From the IMG/VR virus record IMGVR_UViG_3300008111_001779, positions 1-61,171 of that record: a DNA stretch of 61,171 bases. One strand, written 5' to 3'. Below are positions 38,001-45,313 of the stretch, one piece after another. Origin of the DNA: a virus. The notes beneath the pieces were generated by a model that saw only the letters and a list, made by a program, of their open reading frames with translations, was not told the origin of the DNA and made no database searches. The translations under genes and the position numbers were made by a program. Within the stretch, counting starts at the first letter, position 1; every line of letters begins with the position of its first letter.

Positions 38001-40479
38001 GCAAAATGGTACACTTTCTCCAAATTACATTGAGTTTACTTCAAATAAACAAAACATATCCGCTACAACAAGCTGGACAACTTCACCATCCGTAACACTA
38101 TATGATTCGGCAACTGGTGGTAGTGTAACAACAACGGGTAACACAGTTTATTTACGAAAGGCAGACTTTGGTTCAAACACTTTGGTTGAAGTGACAGCAA
38201 CTGCAGATTCAATAACAGACACTATAACCGTTGCGAGGGTGCAAGAAGGTACTGATGCATTAACAATAATTTTAACAAATGAAGCACATACTTTACCAGC
38301 GGCTAGTGATGGTACGGTTTCTTCATATGCAGGAAGTGGTACTGATATATACATTTATGAAGGTGCAACACAATTAGATTATGATGGTGTTGGTACTGCA
38401 GCAGGTAAGTTTACCGTTTCAACCGCCACTTCAAATATAACTGCCGGCGGTATAACCGATGGTGGAAACTACGCGGTAGTAGCAAATCATAGTAATATGA
38501 CTGCTGACCAGGCAACTGTAACATATACATTAGCTGGTAAAAAACTAAATGGAGATTCTTTTTCAATAACAAAAGTTCAATCTTTAACAAAATCGAGAGC
38601 AGGAGCAGCTGGTGCAAATGGAGCCGCAGGACCTGGTATAAGTTTTGTTGGTGAGTGCACCAGTTTAGATTCTAGTTTTGTATGGGTTAGTAACACCACA
38701 TCTAAAATGGTAACATTAGCATCCGGTACATACTATCTTTTAAAAAATGCAGCGGATGGACTAACAAAAGGAACAACTGGTTGCCCTCCTAACGCTACAT
38801 ATTTTGAAACAATGGCCAATTTTGCATCGGTAGCTACTGATATTCTTTTGGCTAAAGACGCAAACATTTATCGTTCATTGGTTATTGGACAAAGTGGTAC
38901 TAATGGTGGGATAATTAGAAGTGCGAACGCAACATCTTTAGTTGGACCTGCGGGTGGACCAGGGTTTTATTTACAAGATGATGGTAAGTTTAGATTTGGA
39001 AATATTACTGGTTCTGGATTACCTTACATTTATTGGGATAATGCAAACTTAACAATTAAAGGAAAAATTGTAACAGATAATACTGTTATTTCTGAAATTG
39101 GAAACTGGAGAGTTGAACAAGGAAAGTTACAAGATGTAAATGAATTCATTGTATTAAATCCAAATGATGTAACCATTACAGTCAATAATACATCTGATGA
39201 AAAAGTAATTGAAATTTCACAAGCTAATTTACCAGCAGTAGGTGGCGGTGGAGGTAGTTTCGTAATGAGTACTATTCCTGGTATTAGTATGAATGGTTCA
39301 TATAATAGTTCATCTCCTCTACTTAATGAAATAACCGCTTTAGATACAACAGGTGTTTCTATATCTTCGGCTGGACAATATAAAGTGAATAGTATTTCGT
39401 GGGGAGCTAATCCATTTTATATGAATTCAAATGGTTCGTTTAGTGGTTATTTGTATTTTGAAATATTTGTAGAAGTTTGGGATACAGCGAATTTTACAGG
39501 AAATCTTATTCACACATTTAATGTTGGATACTCTGATAATTTGGGTGGACCATTTGATGAAGGTGCATTTTATGCAAGTAGTGGATATCCAGTATATGTT
39601 ACTATACCTTCTGCTGGTACATATTATTTTCACGTTAGGGGTGTAGTTCAATGTTATATAGATAGTGGAGTAGGAAGTATTACTGGTGGTACGTGGTCAA
39701 TAAATACCGGTAATACGTTTAATAAACAACTTTCTCAAGTAAATGTTGCAGGTAATGGATTTTTAGCAGCAGCAGATATTGATAACTATGTTAAAATTGA
39801 AAGAAGTACTAGTGTTCCACTTTTAGATGTTGCATCCAACTCAAGTGTACCAGCGGTGAGAATTGAAAACGCACATGCTTCGGCAGCAGCACTAGAAATT
39901 GTTGATGGGCCGTTGGATATGAGTAACCAAAATATTGTAGACGTTAATACTTTTACTTGGAACTTAGCTAATAGTGGATACGAAGGCACAATAGGTGCAA
40001 TAACTACTGGCGGACAGACTAGACCATCACTTCAATTAAAAAACATTCCAGGTTCCAGTCAACTTGGTGGAGAAAGAAGAGACGTACAAATTAAAATTGA
40101 TGCGGGTGGATTTCAATGGTGGCTGTGTAGGTTTGATTCTTCTGCAAGATTTAAATATGATATTAAAGATTGGACTCATCCATCATTGATTGAATCAATT
40201 AATAAAACTCCTATTAGAACTTTCTATTGGAATGTTGATAAAGAACTTGAAAATCCAAAAAAACAAATTGGTATTATTGCAGAAGAATTGGAAGCAGCGG
40301 GATTGGAAGAATGGGTTGATTATGAGTTAGAAGATGATCCAGAAAATCCAACAGGTCCGCAAAAAAAGGTTGTACAAAGTATTAATAAAGGAGAATTAGT
40401 ATTTGTGTTGTGGAAAGCTGTACAGGAATTAAGTCAAAGAGTAGAATCTTTAGAGGCTGCAATAAGTGGTTCAAAATAA
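32005..40479 (+). CDS. Giant tail fibre with C-terminal peptidase S74 chaperone
   Basis: The protein has 2824 residues, the largest gene here. Most is strand-rich with many Ser/Thr and short domains. Three related modules are seen: about 959-1003, 1093-1137 and 2082-2126, each with I-x-L/V...N/S-x-x-x-T/A-x-P/A-A then S-Y and I-x-V-K/Y-E-G (for example HTLPAASDGTVSSYAGSGTD). A Gly/Thr/Ser-rich region lies at about 1786-1815. The C-terminus is an intramolecular chaperone of the S74 family: SSARFKYDIKDW with Ser2712 and Lys2717 in the five-residue spacing of the Ser-Lys dyad, then QIGIIAEELEAAG, then a coiled coil (LWKAVQELSQRVESLEAAIS). Such tails trimerise fibres and cut themselves off. It is the likely receptor-binding fibre. 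Confidence 0.85.
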   Translation: MAVIKKFGETLTQNLSSFQTYIVDNNPNSTYFKITEFKDSFTGGKNGFLIEGSEHLKETTEIKIQILDVEGNPIYFEPGNGVPEYYEGTSKVVAVYIYEDTPIGTAKITILGELKTYIEEGGVVRDVPDEWKNVYNVKWEKSFQVNRLLSNEDKVRFYRRPKVSISEIVKPIFNNVTTTVVQTGSMSGIAQFPKIGEYLFNYTLPATYVLRIEDSTNWTGSVVGTQIFAPTLGYNFNVDSVLNNKEVLVSNPYTENSLVSNFENEGYTASFNYVEGVNNLKTALTGSFAKIVLTDLTTFIGDVARVKIFRKSQSDLADYQFVQEIRLESNEILRDLESQIKNEEFYGLFDNTNYKNYWATSSNSIVASFNQNYLYNSVQLDSPNSNYFYTTASLGVTENIEYTLTFNTRVGDGSVSANNYLRAFLSGSKIATVNGSPKTVQVEKNIVTITSDNSLLQKNQITANFKAEESNNTKLYFEVKGNDWYISDVSLRASQETAYSPDEITFIQSVPRSLPEETFDYRFEFYDINNNYIPVLVEASKTFNGGNLQKLQKGLVFTPRSLQFQFDSGSNPVPPTVVGFSVTKNLLTGSVTYTSQSFDFDGNELFGHEYTASITSGGGYPGLLDGITSDAPTMTVQHFTGSRSDKTVQIVKITGEVEGFTDTVIFSRVLDGFGGVNHIIRPYRGTQIKNSSTQSLEIQAIRIDGVNDIEISSLTKPEKGWPDKQLHVLSASLNPLTEPEKFINLAKASSSKFIKGLTSGSLGSGEINYNATFNRDSIDTRRTIYLMSSQSAASGPAYITSASVLASIILEDLQDGLDTPVVTYNTDTFNIDPRNEKFFRPTFAFATASFYKRGTTDQITASFQVFPSMSLNTDWVPEYWLYYTTQSVDSTIKVVAVDEAKRIIPAGALNSVVRSPLSQSKNITFTFTYNEPYTSPSSTTASISVDKTFTIVPQGTPGDETIVFEVNPIAITLAANSRGIVNDYKPSITDIRLKQGARYLAFSSSAASHPFFSHGQFYIASSSIIEQNVKAGNIHFTSSFGVPFTASLIVSQSSNLTNLSGSITYPLVIHPYFTSSIYTASVVVNYTKVLDGAPPIQIVISPTSVAIPADEVGYVSSYANANTSITVKEGDDFLLYNTSSLPGTWKINSIETRTGNVWNIRTGSLVTGSASSSFGTFNRFDYPYVSASATYTIQVYPNALGSGHEYTSSVFTRTQTFTKNVSVPNARTLQLVASSDTITYDRDGGNFVPAEPIVLRATAFNTTGSLELGGLTGTANTFDWYIIEDDGVTETPLGETRYYPNKNAQNNYFDELIIDSTYTPGPGQKKTFKVYFWDGTNLITSFPFKAEAQITISGLKSGADAYKIAADNVNTSITADLFSTSSLGTAIKLPTFKGTSSLQNVITGNYPAPQSSDNGIDGLPLGILGFSSASIYSKSPWILLATNRILTNPASMPDIIGWEKPAINKTGEIVYKVEFEGYSNQVATNPINRPPTRATEFVTQSFSVNFTEPAPYNIQMQNDNTSVVYRVSGEIELGNTSNIIRAYRGSYELAHKQSGSFTNLKIDAYGSSSYELQCRVRVSSKPNYIHLANDNISLAYGWLYGNPATMPGITAWDNPETNIAGEIVYEINCEDRQTFYKTQSLSVQFEGNTGPGIVMRGQWNETEDYIGSVETTNQRRDAVIFPDPTGSSGDTHYWAAISGSGPGTFDNNAVLVGKRLPTNPLSPTYTDTAYWQYLGQQDFFVAAKIAIFEESYVKNTINVGTYNNTSKYANIVLAGGRPDPYISVGQHGTVGTGGTSGTSNNPSTAGAAGTSGTGIIGYDRPGIWMGLYEQGASGTYGRLSIKDYSGNNFMKWDGESLILSGLLNAGGMKLGRGVNGANNGLYLNANNYWYDTGNDFKVGASTNYLAWDGTSLILRGALKQTPGGVNEGRIMGPWASGILYYTNDIVTYSGNTWTSNSDHTSTNNTNVTTGYPGAGPWTIAPIAAKLLRLEASSQVFIEAQNGTLSPNYIEFTSNKQNISATTSWTTSPSVTLYDSATGGSVTTTGNTVYLRKADFGSNTLVEVTATADSITDTITVARVQEGTDALTIILTNEAHTLPAASDGTVSSYAGSGTDIYIYEGATQLDYDGVGTAAGKFTVSTATSNITAGGITDGGNYAVVANHSNMTADQATVTYTLAGKKLNGDSFSITKVQSLTKSRAGAAGANGAAGPGISFVGECTSLDSSFVWVSNTTSKMVTLASGTYYLLKNAADGLTKGTTGCPPNATYFETMANFASVATDILLAKDANIYRSLVIGQSGTNGGIIRSANATSLVGPAGGPGFYLQDDGKFRFGNITGSGLPYIYWDNANLTIKGKIVTDNTVISEIGNWRVEQGKLQDVNEFIVLNPNDVTITVNNTSDEKVIEISQANLPAVGGGGGSFVMSTIPGISMNGSYNSSSPLLNEITALDTTGVSISSAGQYKVNSISWGANPFYMNSNGSFSGYLYFEIFVEVWDTANFTGNLIHTFNVGYSDNLGGPFDEGAFYASSGYPVYVTIPSAGTYYFHVRGVVQCYIDSGVGSITGGTWSINTGNTFNKQLSQVNVAGNGFLAAADIDNYVKIERSTSVPLLDVASNSSVPAVRIENAHASAAALEIVDGPLDMSNQNIVDVNTFTWNLANSGYEGTIGAITTGGQTRPSLQLKNIPGSSQLGGERRDVQIKIDAGGFQWWLCRFDSSARFKYDIKDWTHPSLIESINKTPIRTFYWNVDKELENPKKQIGIIAEELEAAGLEEWVDYELEDDPENPTGPQKKVVQSINKGELVFVLWKAVQELSQRVESLEAAISGSK

Positions 40480-40487
40480 AAAATCAT

Positions 40488-40496
40488 ATATTTATA
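40488..40496 (+). promoter_or_regulatory. Late-promoter-like box ATATTTATA
   Basis: Within CATATATTTATATATAC, ending 18 bases before ATG 40515. Confidence 0.5.
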
Positions 40497-40514
40497 TATA
40501 CAAAATAAAACGTT

Positions 40515-40772
40515 ATGCCACAAAAAACTGAACAATTATCTGCTGAAATTGTAGATAAATTAAGAAAATTACAATCCGATTCTAACGATGTGATTTATGA
40601 ATTAGGACAAATTGAAGTAAGATTTTTAGATTTAAAAGCTTATAAAAAATCATTAGAAGAAACATTTTCAAAAAACAAAATTTTGTTAGATGAAGTTCTA
40701 AAAGATTTGGAAGTAAAATACCCAAATGGAGAAGTAAATCTTCAAGATGGTACTGTAACTTTTGAAGAATAA
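40515..40772 (+). CDS. Small coiled-coil protein, paralogue of the gene at 45314
   Basis: The protein has 85 residues, helical, ending VKYPNGEVNLQDGTVTFEE. The gene at 45314 ends similarly (EKYPQGRINIQDGTIQY) and both have GQIxxR in the middle, so they are paralogues. The two flank the sugar cassette. No function known; a late-type box and position after the fibre suggest a virion or assembly role, perhaps in fibre folding. Confidence 0.55.
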   Translation: MPQKTEQLSAEIVDKLRKLQSDSNDVIYELGQIEVRFLDLKAYKKSLEETFSKNKILLDEVLKDLEVKYPNGEVNLQDGTVTFEE

Positions 40773-40774
40773 AT

Positions 40775-40805
40775 TTGGTAAATTCCAAATAATTTTGTAT
40801 ATTTG
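40775..40805 (+). promoter_or_regulatory. Bacteroidota-type promoter with built-in hairpin, sugar cassette
   Basis: TTTGG (TTG at 40775-40777), 20 bases, then TATATTTG (40798-40805). The ATG of the glycosyltransferase is five bases further on, so the transcript is probably leaderless. The TTTGG pairs with CCAAA inside the spacer (ATTTGG/CCAAAT, 40773-40790), which may act as a weak terminator for the gene before. Confidence 0.8.
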
Positions 40806-40810
40806 TAGTT

Positions 40811-42982
40811 ATGAGTAAAAAAAGATTGTTATACGTTTGTCCACACCTTTCTACTGGTGGACAACCCCAATACACTTACAAGCAAATTAAACATTTCTTA
40901 AATGATTTTCAAATTGAGGTTATTGAAATCAATAATAGTGGTGGGGATGCATATGTAGTTCAAAAAAATAGGATTAAATCTTTAGTACCCGTACATACAT
41001 TGGGTGAAAACAAAAAACAAATCTTTGATTATATAAGAACTTTTAATCCTGATATAATTCATTTTCAGGAAATTCCAGAATATGATTTACCAATTGATGT
41101 AGTAGAAAAACTATTTTCAAGTGAAAGAAAATATTTTATAGTGTGTACAACACATGGTTCATTAACAAATCCATCTGAAATCATTTACCATCCTGATAAG
41201 TACGTTTTAGTATCGGAATGGAGTAGACAAAGATTTGAATCATTAGGCATTGAAACATCGGTTTGGGAATACCCTATTGAAAAATATAATTTTAATAAAG
41301 AAGAAGCTCAAAATAAATTAGGGTTAGACCCAACATATAAACATGTTCTAAATGTAGGATTGTTTTCGCAAGGAAAAAATCAAGGTGAAATATTTGCCAT
41401 CGCAAGACAGTTGGAAAAATATAAAATTAAATTTCATTTTGTTGGTAATCAAGCAATGAATTTTGAAAATTATTGGAGGCCATTGATGGATTTTAAGCCA
41501 GATAATTGTATTGTATGGGGTGAAAGAAATGATGTAGATACATTTTATGAAGCTTGCGATTTTTTCTATTTTTCTTCAAAATTAGAATTAAATCCTTTAT
41601 CGGTTAAAGAGGCATTATCATATGGTCTTCCTTGTATTTTTAGAAAACTTCACACTTATTTGAATACCTATGATGATAATCCATTGGTAACGTATATTGA
41701 TGATGATTTAAAACTTACAAAAAGAATTATACTTGAGCAATTAAAACCAGAATTTAATGAAATACCAGGTTGGTTTGCGTATAAAGAGTTGTATAATAAT
41801 TTTGTAGATGAAGCTAAAGATGGTTCATTGTTCGTTGAAGTAGGTGCTTGGTTTGGTAAATCTACTAACTATTTGGCTACTAAAATAAGAGAATCGGAAA
41901 AAAATATTAATTTTGTAAGTGTAGATACATGGAAAGGTACTGATGATGAGGCTTTGCATCAAAATATAGTTAATAGTTTTAATGGTGATATTTTTTATGA
42001 ATTTATAGATAATGTTGTATTATCAAATAACTATAATCAATTTAATGTTATAAAAGATACTTCTAAAAATGCATCAAATAATTTCGGAAATAGCAGTATA
42101 GATTTTATAATGATTGATGCCGGACATTCTTATGAATCCTTAATGGAAGATTTGAACGTTTGGTATAAAAAAGTTAAACCGGGCGGATATATTACAGGTG
42201 ATGATTATGGTGTATTTAATGGAGTAACAAAAGCTGCTAATGAATTCTTTTATGGGCAGTTTCAAGAAGGATTTCGTTCATTTATAAGAAGAAAACCAAG
42301 AATTCAGGTGAAACATATGTTGACTAGACCCGATGATATGAGAGAAAGAGTTTCAATACAATCACTTCAACAACTAAAAAACTATGGGATAGATTATCAA
42401 CCAATTATCAACGAAGTATATGAAGGAATCCCACCTGCTGAAAATTGCAGAAGACCAGAACATATTAGTAAAGATAATAAACCCGGTGAACTATGGCCAG
42501 GTGCCGGATTGGGTTGGATGACTGGAAGACATTATGGTTGTTACCTAGCACATAGATACGCATTAGAAACTATTGATGAAGAAAACTATGATTATACTTT
42601 AATATTTGAAGCGGATGCATTTATCTATACCGGTTTAGAAGAATTTGTAGATGTGGTAAATAAAGCATGTTTTATGTCAGAACTAAATGATGCTTATTTT
42701 ATTTCATTTGCAAATAACCCATCTAGAGAAAGAACTAAAATTGATGAATTATTTACTTTGACTGGACATGCACAAGACCTTGCACATTGTTATTTAATTC
42801 CAAACCGAACTAAAGGTTGGTGGATGGATAGAATAAAAGATTGTGGTTGGGATGTAGGTGATTTATGGTTTAATCATGTATTTTACCACCATCCTAAAAA
42901 AAGATATACAACAAATAAAATGTATTCTAAACAAGCAGAAGGATATTCATTATTAGATTTACAAATTAAAACTTGGAGTTAA
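40811..42982 (+). CDS. Three-domain glycosyltransferase-methyltransferase-glycosyltransferase
   Basis: The protein has 723 residues. Residues 1-310 are a GT-B type glycosyltransferase (GT4-like): RLLYVCPHLSTGGQPQYTYK at the N-terminus and SSKLELNPLSVKEALSYGLP near 256-275. Residues about 335-470 are a class I SAM methyltransferase: FVEVGAWFGKST (about 340-351), FVSVDTWKG, DFIMIDAGHSYESLMEDL and GGYITGDDYG. Residues about 495-723 resemble GT25-type transferases: MLTRPDDMRERVSIQSLQQL, GCYLAHRYAL and YTLIFEADA with the acidic pair. It should build or cap a glycan in the cytoplasm. It heads a four-gene operon with heptose genes, from its own host-type promoter, and its stop overlaps the next start. 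Confidence 0.75.
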   Translation: MSKKRLLYVCPHLSTGGQPQYTYKQIKHFLNDFQIEVIEINNSGGDAYVVQKNRIKSLVPVHTLGENKKQIFDYIRTFNPDIIHFQEIPEYDLPIDVVEKLFSSERKYFIVCTTHGSLTNPSEIIYHPDKYVLVSEWSRQRFESLGIETSVWEYPIEKYNFNKEEAQNKLGLDPTYKHVLNVGLFSQGKNQGEIFAIARQLEKYKIKFHFVGNQAMNFENYWRPLMDFKPDNCIVWGERNDVDTFYEACDFFYFSSKLELNPLSVKEALSYGLPCIFRKLHTYLNTYDDNPLVTYIDDDLKLTKRIILEQLKPEFNEIPGWFAYKELYNNFVDEAKDGSLFVEVGAWFGKSTNYLATKIRESEKNINFVSVDTWKGTDDEALHQNIVNSFNGDIFYEFIDNVVLSNNYNQFNVIKDTSKNASNNFGNSSIDFIMIDAGHSYESLMEDLNVWYKKVKPGGYITGDDYGVFNGVTKAANEFFYGQFQEGFRSFIRRKPRIQVKHMLTRPDDMRERVSIQSLQQLKNYGIDYQPIINEVYEGIPPAENCRRPEHISKDNKPGELWPGAGLGWMTGRHYGCYLAHRYALETIDEENYDYTLIFEADAFIYTGLEEFVDVVNKACFMSELNDAYFISFANNPSRERTKIDELFTLTGHAQDLAHCYLIPNRTKGWWMDRIKDCGWDVGDLWFNHVFYHHPKKRYTTNKMYSKQAEGYSLLDLQIKTWS

Positions 42983-44145
42983 TGGATTACAATAAAAATA
43001 TATATGAAAATATTATTAAAAATGTAAATAATAAAGCCAATATAGATAATAAAGTTTTTTTACATTTTGTAAGAGGTGCTACGGTTGAAATAAAAGGCCC
43101 GAAACCAGGAAAATATTTAGTAAAGTTTATAAATAATAAAACTGGTGCAGTACTGTATAGTTCGGAAATCAATAACAATATGTGGACAAAATGTAATGTT
43201 GAATATTTTATTGATTGGAAAATTGAAATATATCAAGATAATAAACTTTGGTACGAACATTTATACGATGCTAGAGATAAAAGAGTTTATGTGGCATTAG
43301 ACTCAAAAGCATTGGGAGATAGTTTAGCATGGATGCCGTATGTAGAAGAATTTGGAAAATTGCATAATGCCAAAATGATTGTTTCAACATTTATGAATAA
43401 TCTTTTTGAAGAAAAATATCCTGATATAGAATTTGTTACACCGGGTATGGTTGTAGAAAACTTATATGCTATGTATGCAATTGGTTTATTTTACAACGAA
43501 GATAGTTCAATAAACGTTTATAAAAATCCAATTGACCCGAAACAACAAACGATGCAAAAAATGTGTTCGGATATATTGGGTTTAAACTTTAGAGAAATAA
43601 AACCAAGATTAAAAGATAGAAATCCCCACAAAGAATCAGGTTTAAAGCAGGTTTGTATTGGAATACATGGAACTGCACAATCAAAATTTTGGAATAACCC
43701 AACAGGATGGCAGGATATTGTAGACTGGTTAAATAATAGAGGTTACATTGTAAAACTACTTTCAAAAGAAGGTGAGAACTATATGGGAAATCAATTACCT
43801 TCCGGTATAGTTAGGCATCCAAATGGTCCAATTGAATTAGTTATGGATGAAATGTTGAAATCAAAGGCATTTATTGGAATAGGTAGTGGATTAAGTTGGT
43901 TAAGCTGGGCATTGGATGTACCAACTGTATTAATAAGTGGATTTTCTTATAAGTGGGCAGAGATGGAAGATTGTATTCGTATAGGAGCACCGCAAGGAAA
44001 ATGTGAGGGGTGTTTTAATCGTTTAAGACTTGATCCAGGCGATTGGAATTGGTGTCCAGACCACAAAGGTACTGAAAGACAATTTGAATGTACTAAATCA
44101 ATAACATCCGAAATGGTTATTAAAGAATTGGAAAAGTTTTTATAA
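42982..44145 (+). CDS. Protein O-heptosyltransferase, TibC/BAHT-like
   Basis: I choose ATG 42982, which overlaps the previous stop, giving 387 residues. The N-terminal strand domain (about 25-100) and the GT-B part match the bacterial autotransporter heptosyltransferase family: VYVALDSKALGDSLAWMPYV (102-121, with the L-G-D Asp113), EKYPDIEFVTPG, CIGIHGTAQSKFWNNPTGWQ, and GSGLSWLSWALDVPTVLISG. Near the C-terminus four cysteines (341, 344, 358, 370) lie in KCEGC, WNWCPDHKGT and QFEC, as in the metal site known from TibC. These enzymes transfer heptose from ADP-heptose to Ser residues of surface proteins. The next two genes can supply ADP-heptose. The protein target is unknown. Confidence 0.8.
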   Translation: MDYNKNIYENIIKNVNNKANIDNKVFLHFVRGATVEIKGPKPGKYLVKFINNKTGAVLYSSEINNNMWTKCNVEYFIDWKIEIYQDNKLWYEHLYDARDKRVYVALDSKALGDSLAWMPYVEEFGKLHNAKMIVSTFMNNLFEEKYPDIEFVTPGMVVENLYAMYAIGLFYNEDSSINVYKNPIDPKQQTMQKMCSDILGLNFREIKPRLKDRNPHKESGLKQVCIGIHGTAQSKFWNNPTGWQDIVDWLNNRGYIVKLLSKEGENYMGNQLPSGIVRHPNGPIELVMDEMLKSKAFIGIGSGLSWLSWALDVPTVLISGFSYKWAEMEDCIRIGAPQGKCEGCFNRLRLDPGDWNWCPDHKGTERQFECTKSITSEMVIKELEKFL

Positions 44146-44537
44146 TGAAAAAAGTTTGGGTAAATGGTACATTTGATATTGTACATATTGGTCATATTCG
44201 TTTGCTTGAACACGCTTCAAAGTTTGGTTCAGTTAGGGTTGGATTGGACGAAGATAAAAGAGTTAGGGATAAAAAAGGTAGGGAAAGACCTTTTAATACC
44301 CTTTCTGATAGGATGGATTTTATCTCATCTATTCGTTTTGTTGATTCTGTTGTATCTTTTGGTACGGATGACGAACTTATTAATAGAATACGTGAATGGG
44401 AGCCAGATGTTATGGTAATAGGTGATGATTATCAATATCATCAAATAATTGGCGTGGAATATGTTCCCAAAATAGAATTTTTTCAAAAAATAAATAATAT
44501 AAGTACATCAAAAATATTAGGAGATGTCAAAATATAA
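44145..44537 (+). CDS. Heptose 1-phosphate adenylyltransferase (HldE C-domain/HldC-like)
   Basis: The protein has 130 residues, a single nucleotidyltransferase domain. GTFDIVHIGHIRLLEHASKF (8-27) holds the H-x-G-H motif, VMVIGDDYQYHQI the middle motif, and ISTSKIL (near 120-126) the last motif. HldE C-domains share this arrangement and join ADP to heptose 1-phosphate. The closest alternative is a TagD-like glycerol-3-phosphate cytidylyltransferase, which has similar motifs. The neighbouring HldE-type kinase and the heptosyltransferase favour ADP-heptose. It overlaps the next gene by 14 bases. Confidence 0.72.
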   Translation: MKKVWVNGTFDIVHIGHIRLLEHASKFGSVRVGLDEDKRVRDKKGRERPFNTLSDRMDFISSIRFVDSVVSFGTDDELINRIREWEPDVMVIGDDYQYHQIIGVEYVPKIEFFQKINNISTSKILGDVKI

Positions 44538-45270
44538 AGTTTTAGTAATTGGTGAGAAATGCAATGATGTTTTCATATATGGGACATCAACTAGAAAATC
44601 ACCCGAAGGAAACGGTCCTATTTTTAATCCGATTGAAACGGTTGTAAATTTGGGTATGGCTGCTAACACTGCTGCAAATCTGAAATCAATGGATATAAAA
44701 GTAAAAACTTTTTGTGGTGAAGGAAATATTATTAAAACCAGATATATAAATAAAGATACAAATGAGCTTTATTTAAGGGTAGATGAAAATGATTTAGTAA
44801 AAAGAATCAATATTAGCGAACTACCACCTTTATCAGAATTTGATGCGGTTGTTATTTCGGATTATTGTAAAGGGTTTCTAACCGAAAATGATATATTTGA
44901 AATTTCTAAATTACATCATTTAATCATACTTGATACCAAAAAAACATTGGGTGATTGGTGTAGAAATATATCATATATAAAATTAAATAGATTTGAGGCA
45001 CAAAATAATCACGATATAATTGTAGAAAATGAATGGTTAGACGAAAAAATAATTATAACGTTGGATGGTAAAGGAGCATCGTATAAGGGGAATCTAATTA
45101 AAACTAAAAAAATAGATAATGCCGATGTAAGTGGTGCGGGTGATACATTTGTAGCAGGATTTGTTGCAAAGTATTTAAGTTCTAATGATGTAGAAGAATC
45201 TATAAAATGGGGAAACTATTGTGCGGGAGAAGTTGTGAAAAAAAGGGGAGTTTCGGTGTTTGAAAAATAA
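44524..45270 (+). CDS. Heptose 7-phosphate kinase (HldE N-domain-like, PfkB family)
   Basis: The protein has 248 residues, shorter than HldE N-domains (about 310). The features are: KVLVIGEKCNDVFIYG at the start, STRKSPEGNGPIF (near 22-34) matching the TSRxSPExP motif of HldE, GMAANTAANLKSM, AVVISDYCKGFL (near 107) and the PfkB signature ADVSGAGDTFVAGF (about 200-213) with the catalytic Asp. VKKRGVSVFE at the end matches HldE. It should phosphorylate D-glycero-manno-heptose 7-phosphate to the 1,7-bisphosphate. In many bacteria this domain is fused to the nucleotidyltransferase; here they are separate overlapping genes. The GmhA and GmhB steps would come from the host. Confidence 0.75.
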   Translation: MSKYKVLVIGEKCNDVFIYGTSTRKSPEGNGPIFNPIETVVNLGMAANTAANLKSMDIKVKTFCGEGNIIKTRYINKDTNELYLRVDENDLVKRINISELPPLSEFDAVVISDYCKGFLTENDIFEISKLHHLIILDTKKTLGDWCRNISYIKLNRFEAQNNHDIIVENEWLDEKIIITLDGKGASYKGNLIKTKKIDNADVSGAGDTFVAGFVAKYLSSNDVEESIKWGNYCAGEVVKKRGVSVFEK

Positions 45271-45285
45271 AAAAACAATATAGTT

Positions 45286-45292
45286 ATATATA
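45286..45292 (+). promoter_or_regulatory. Weak late-type box ATATATA
   Basis: TTATATATACAAATAATAAA resembles the leader before the paralogous gene at 40515 (ATATATACAAAATAAAA). The box itself is degenerate. It lies 21 bases before ATG 45314. Confidence 0.3.
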
Positions 45293-45313
45293 CAAATAAT
45301 AAAACAATAATTT

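Noticed and set aside
44145-44537. TagD-type glycerol-3-phosphate cytidylyltransferase
   Set aside because: The motifs alone allow it, but the overlap with an HldE-type kinase and the BAHT-like transferase makes the heptose enzyme more likely. It is kept as an alternative.
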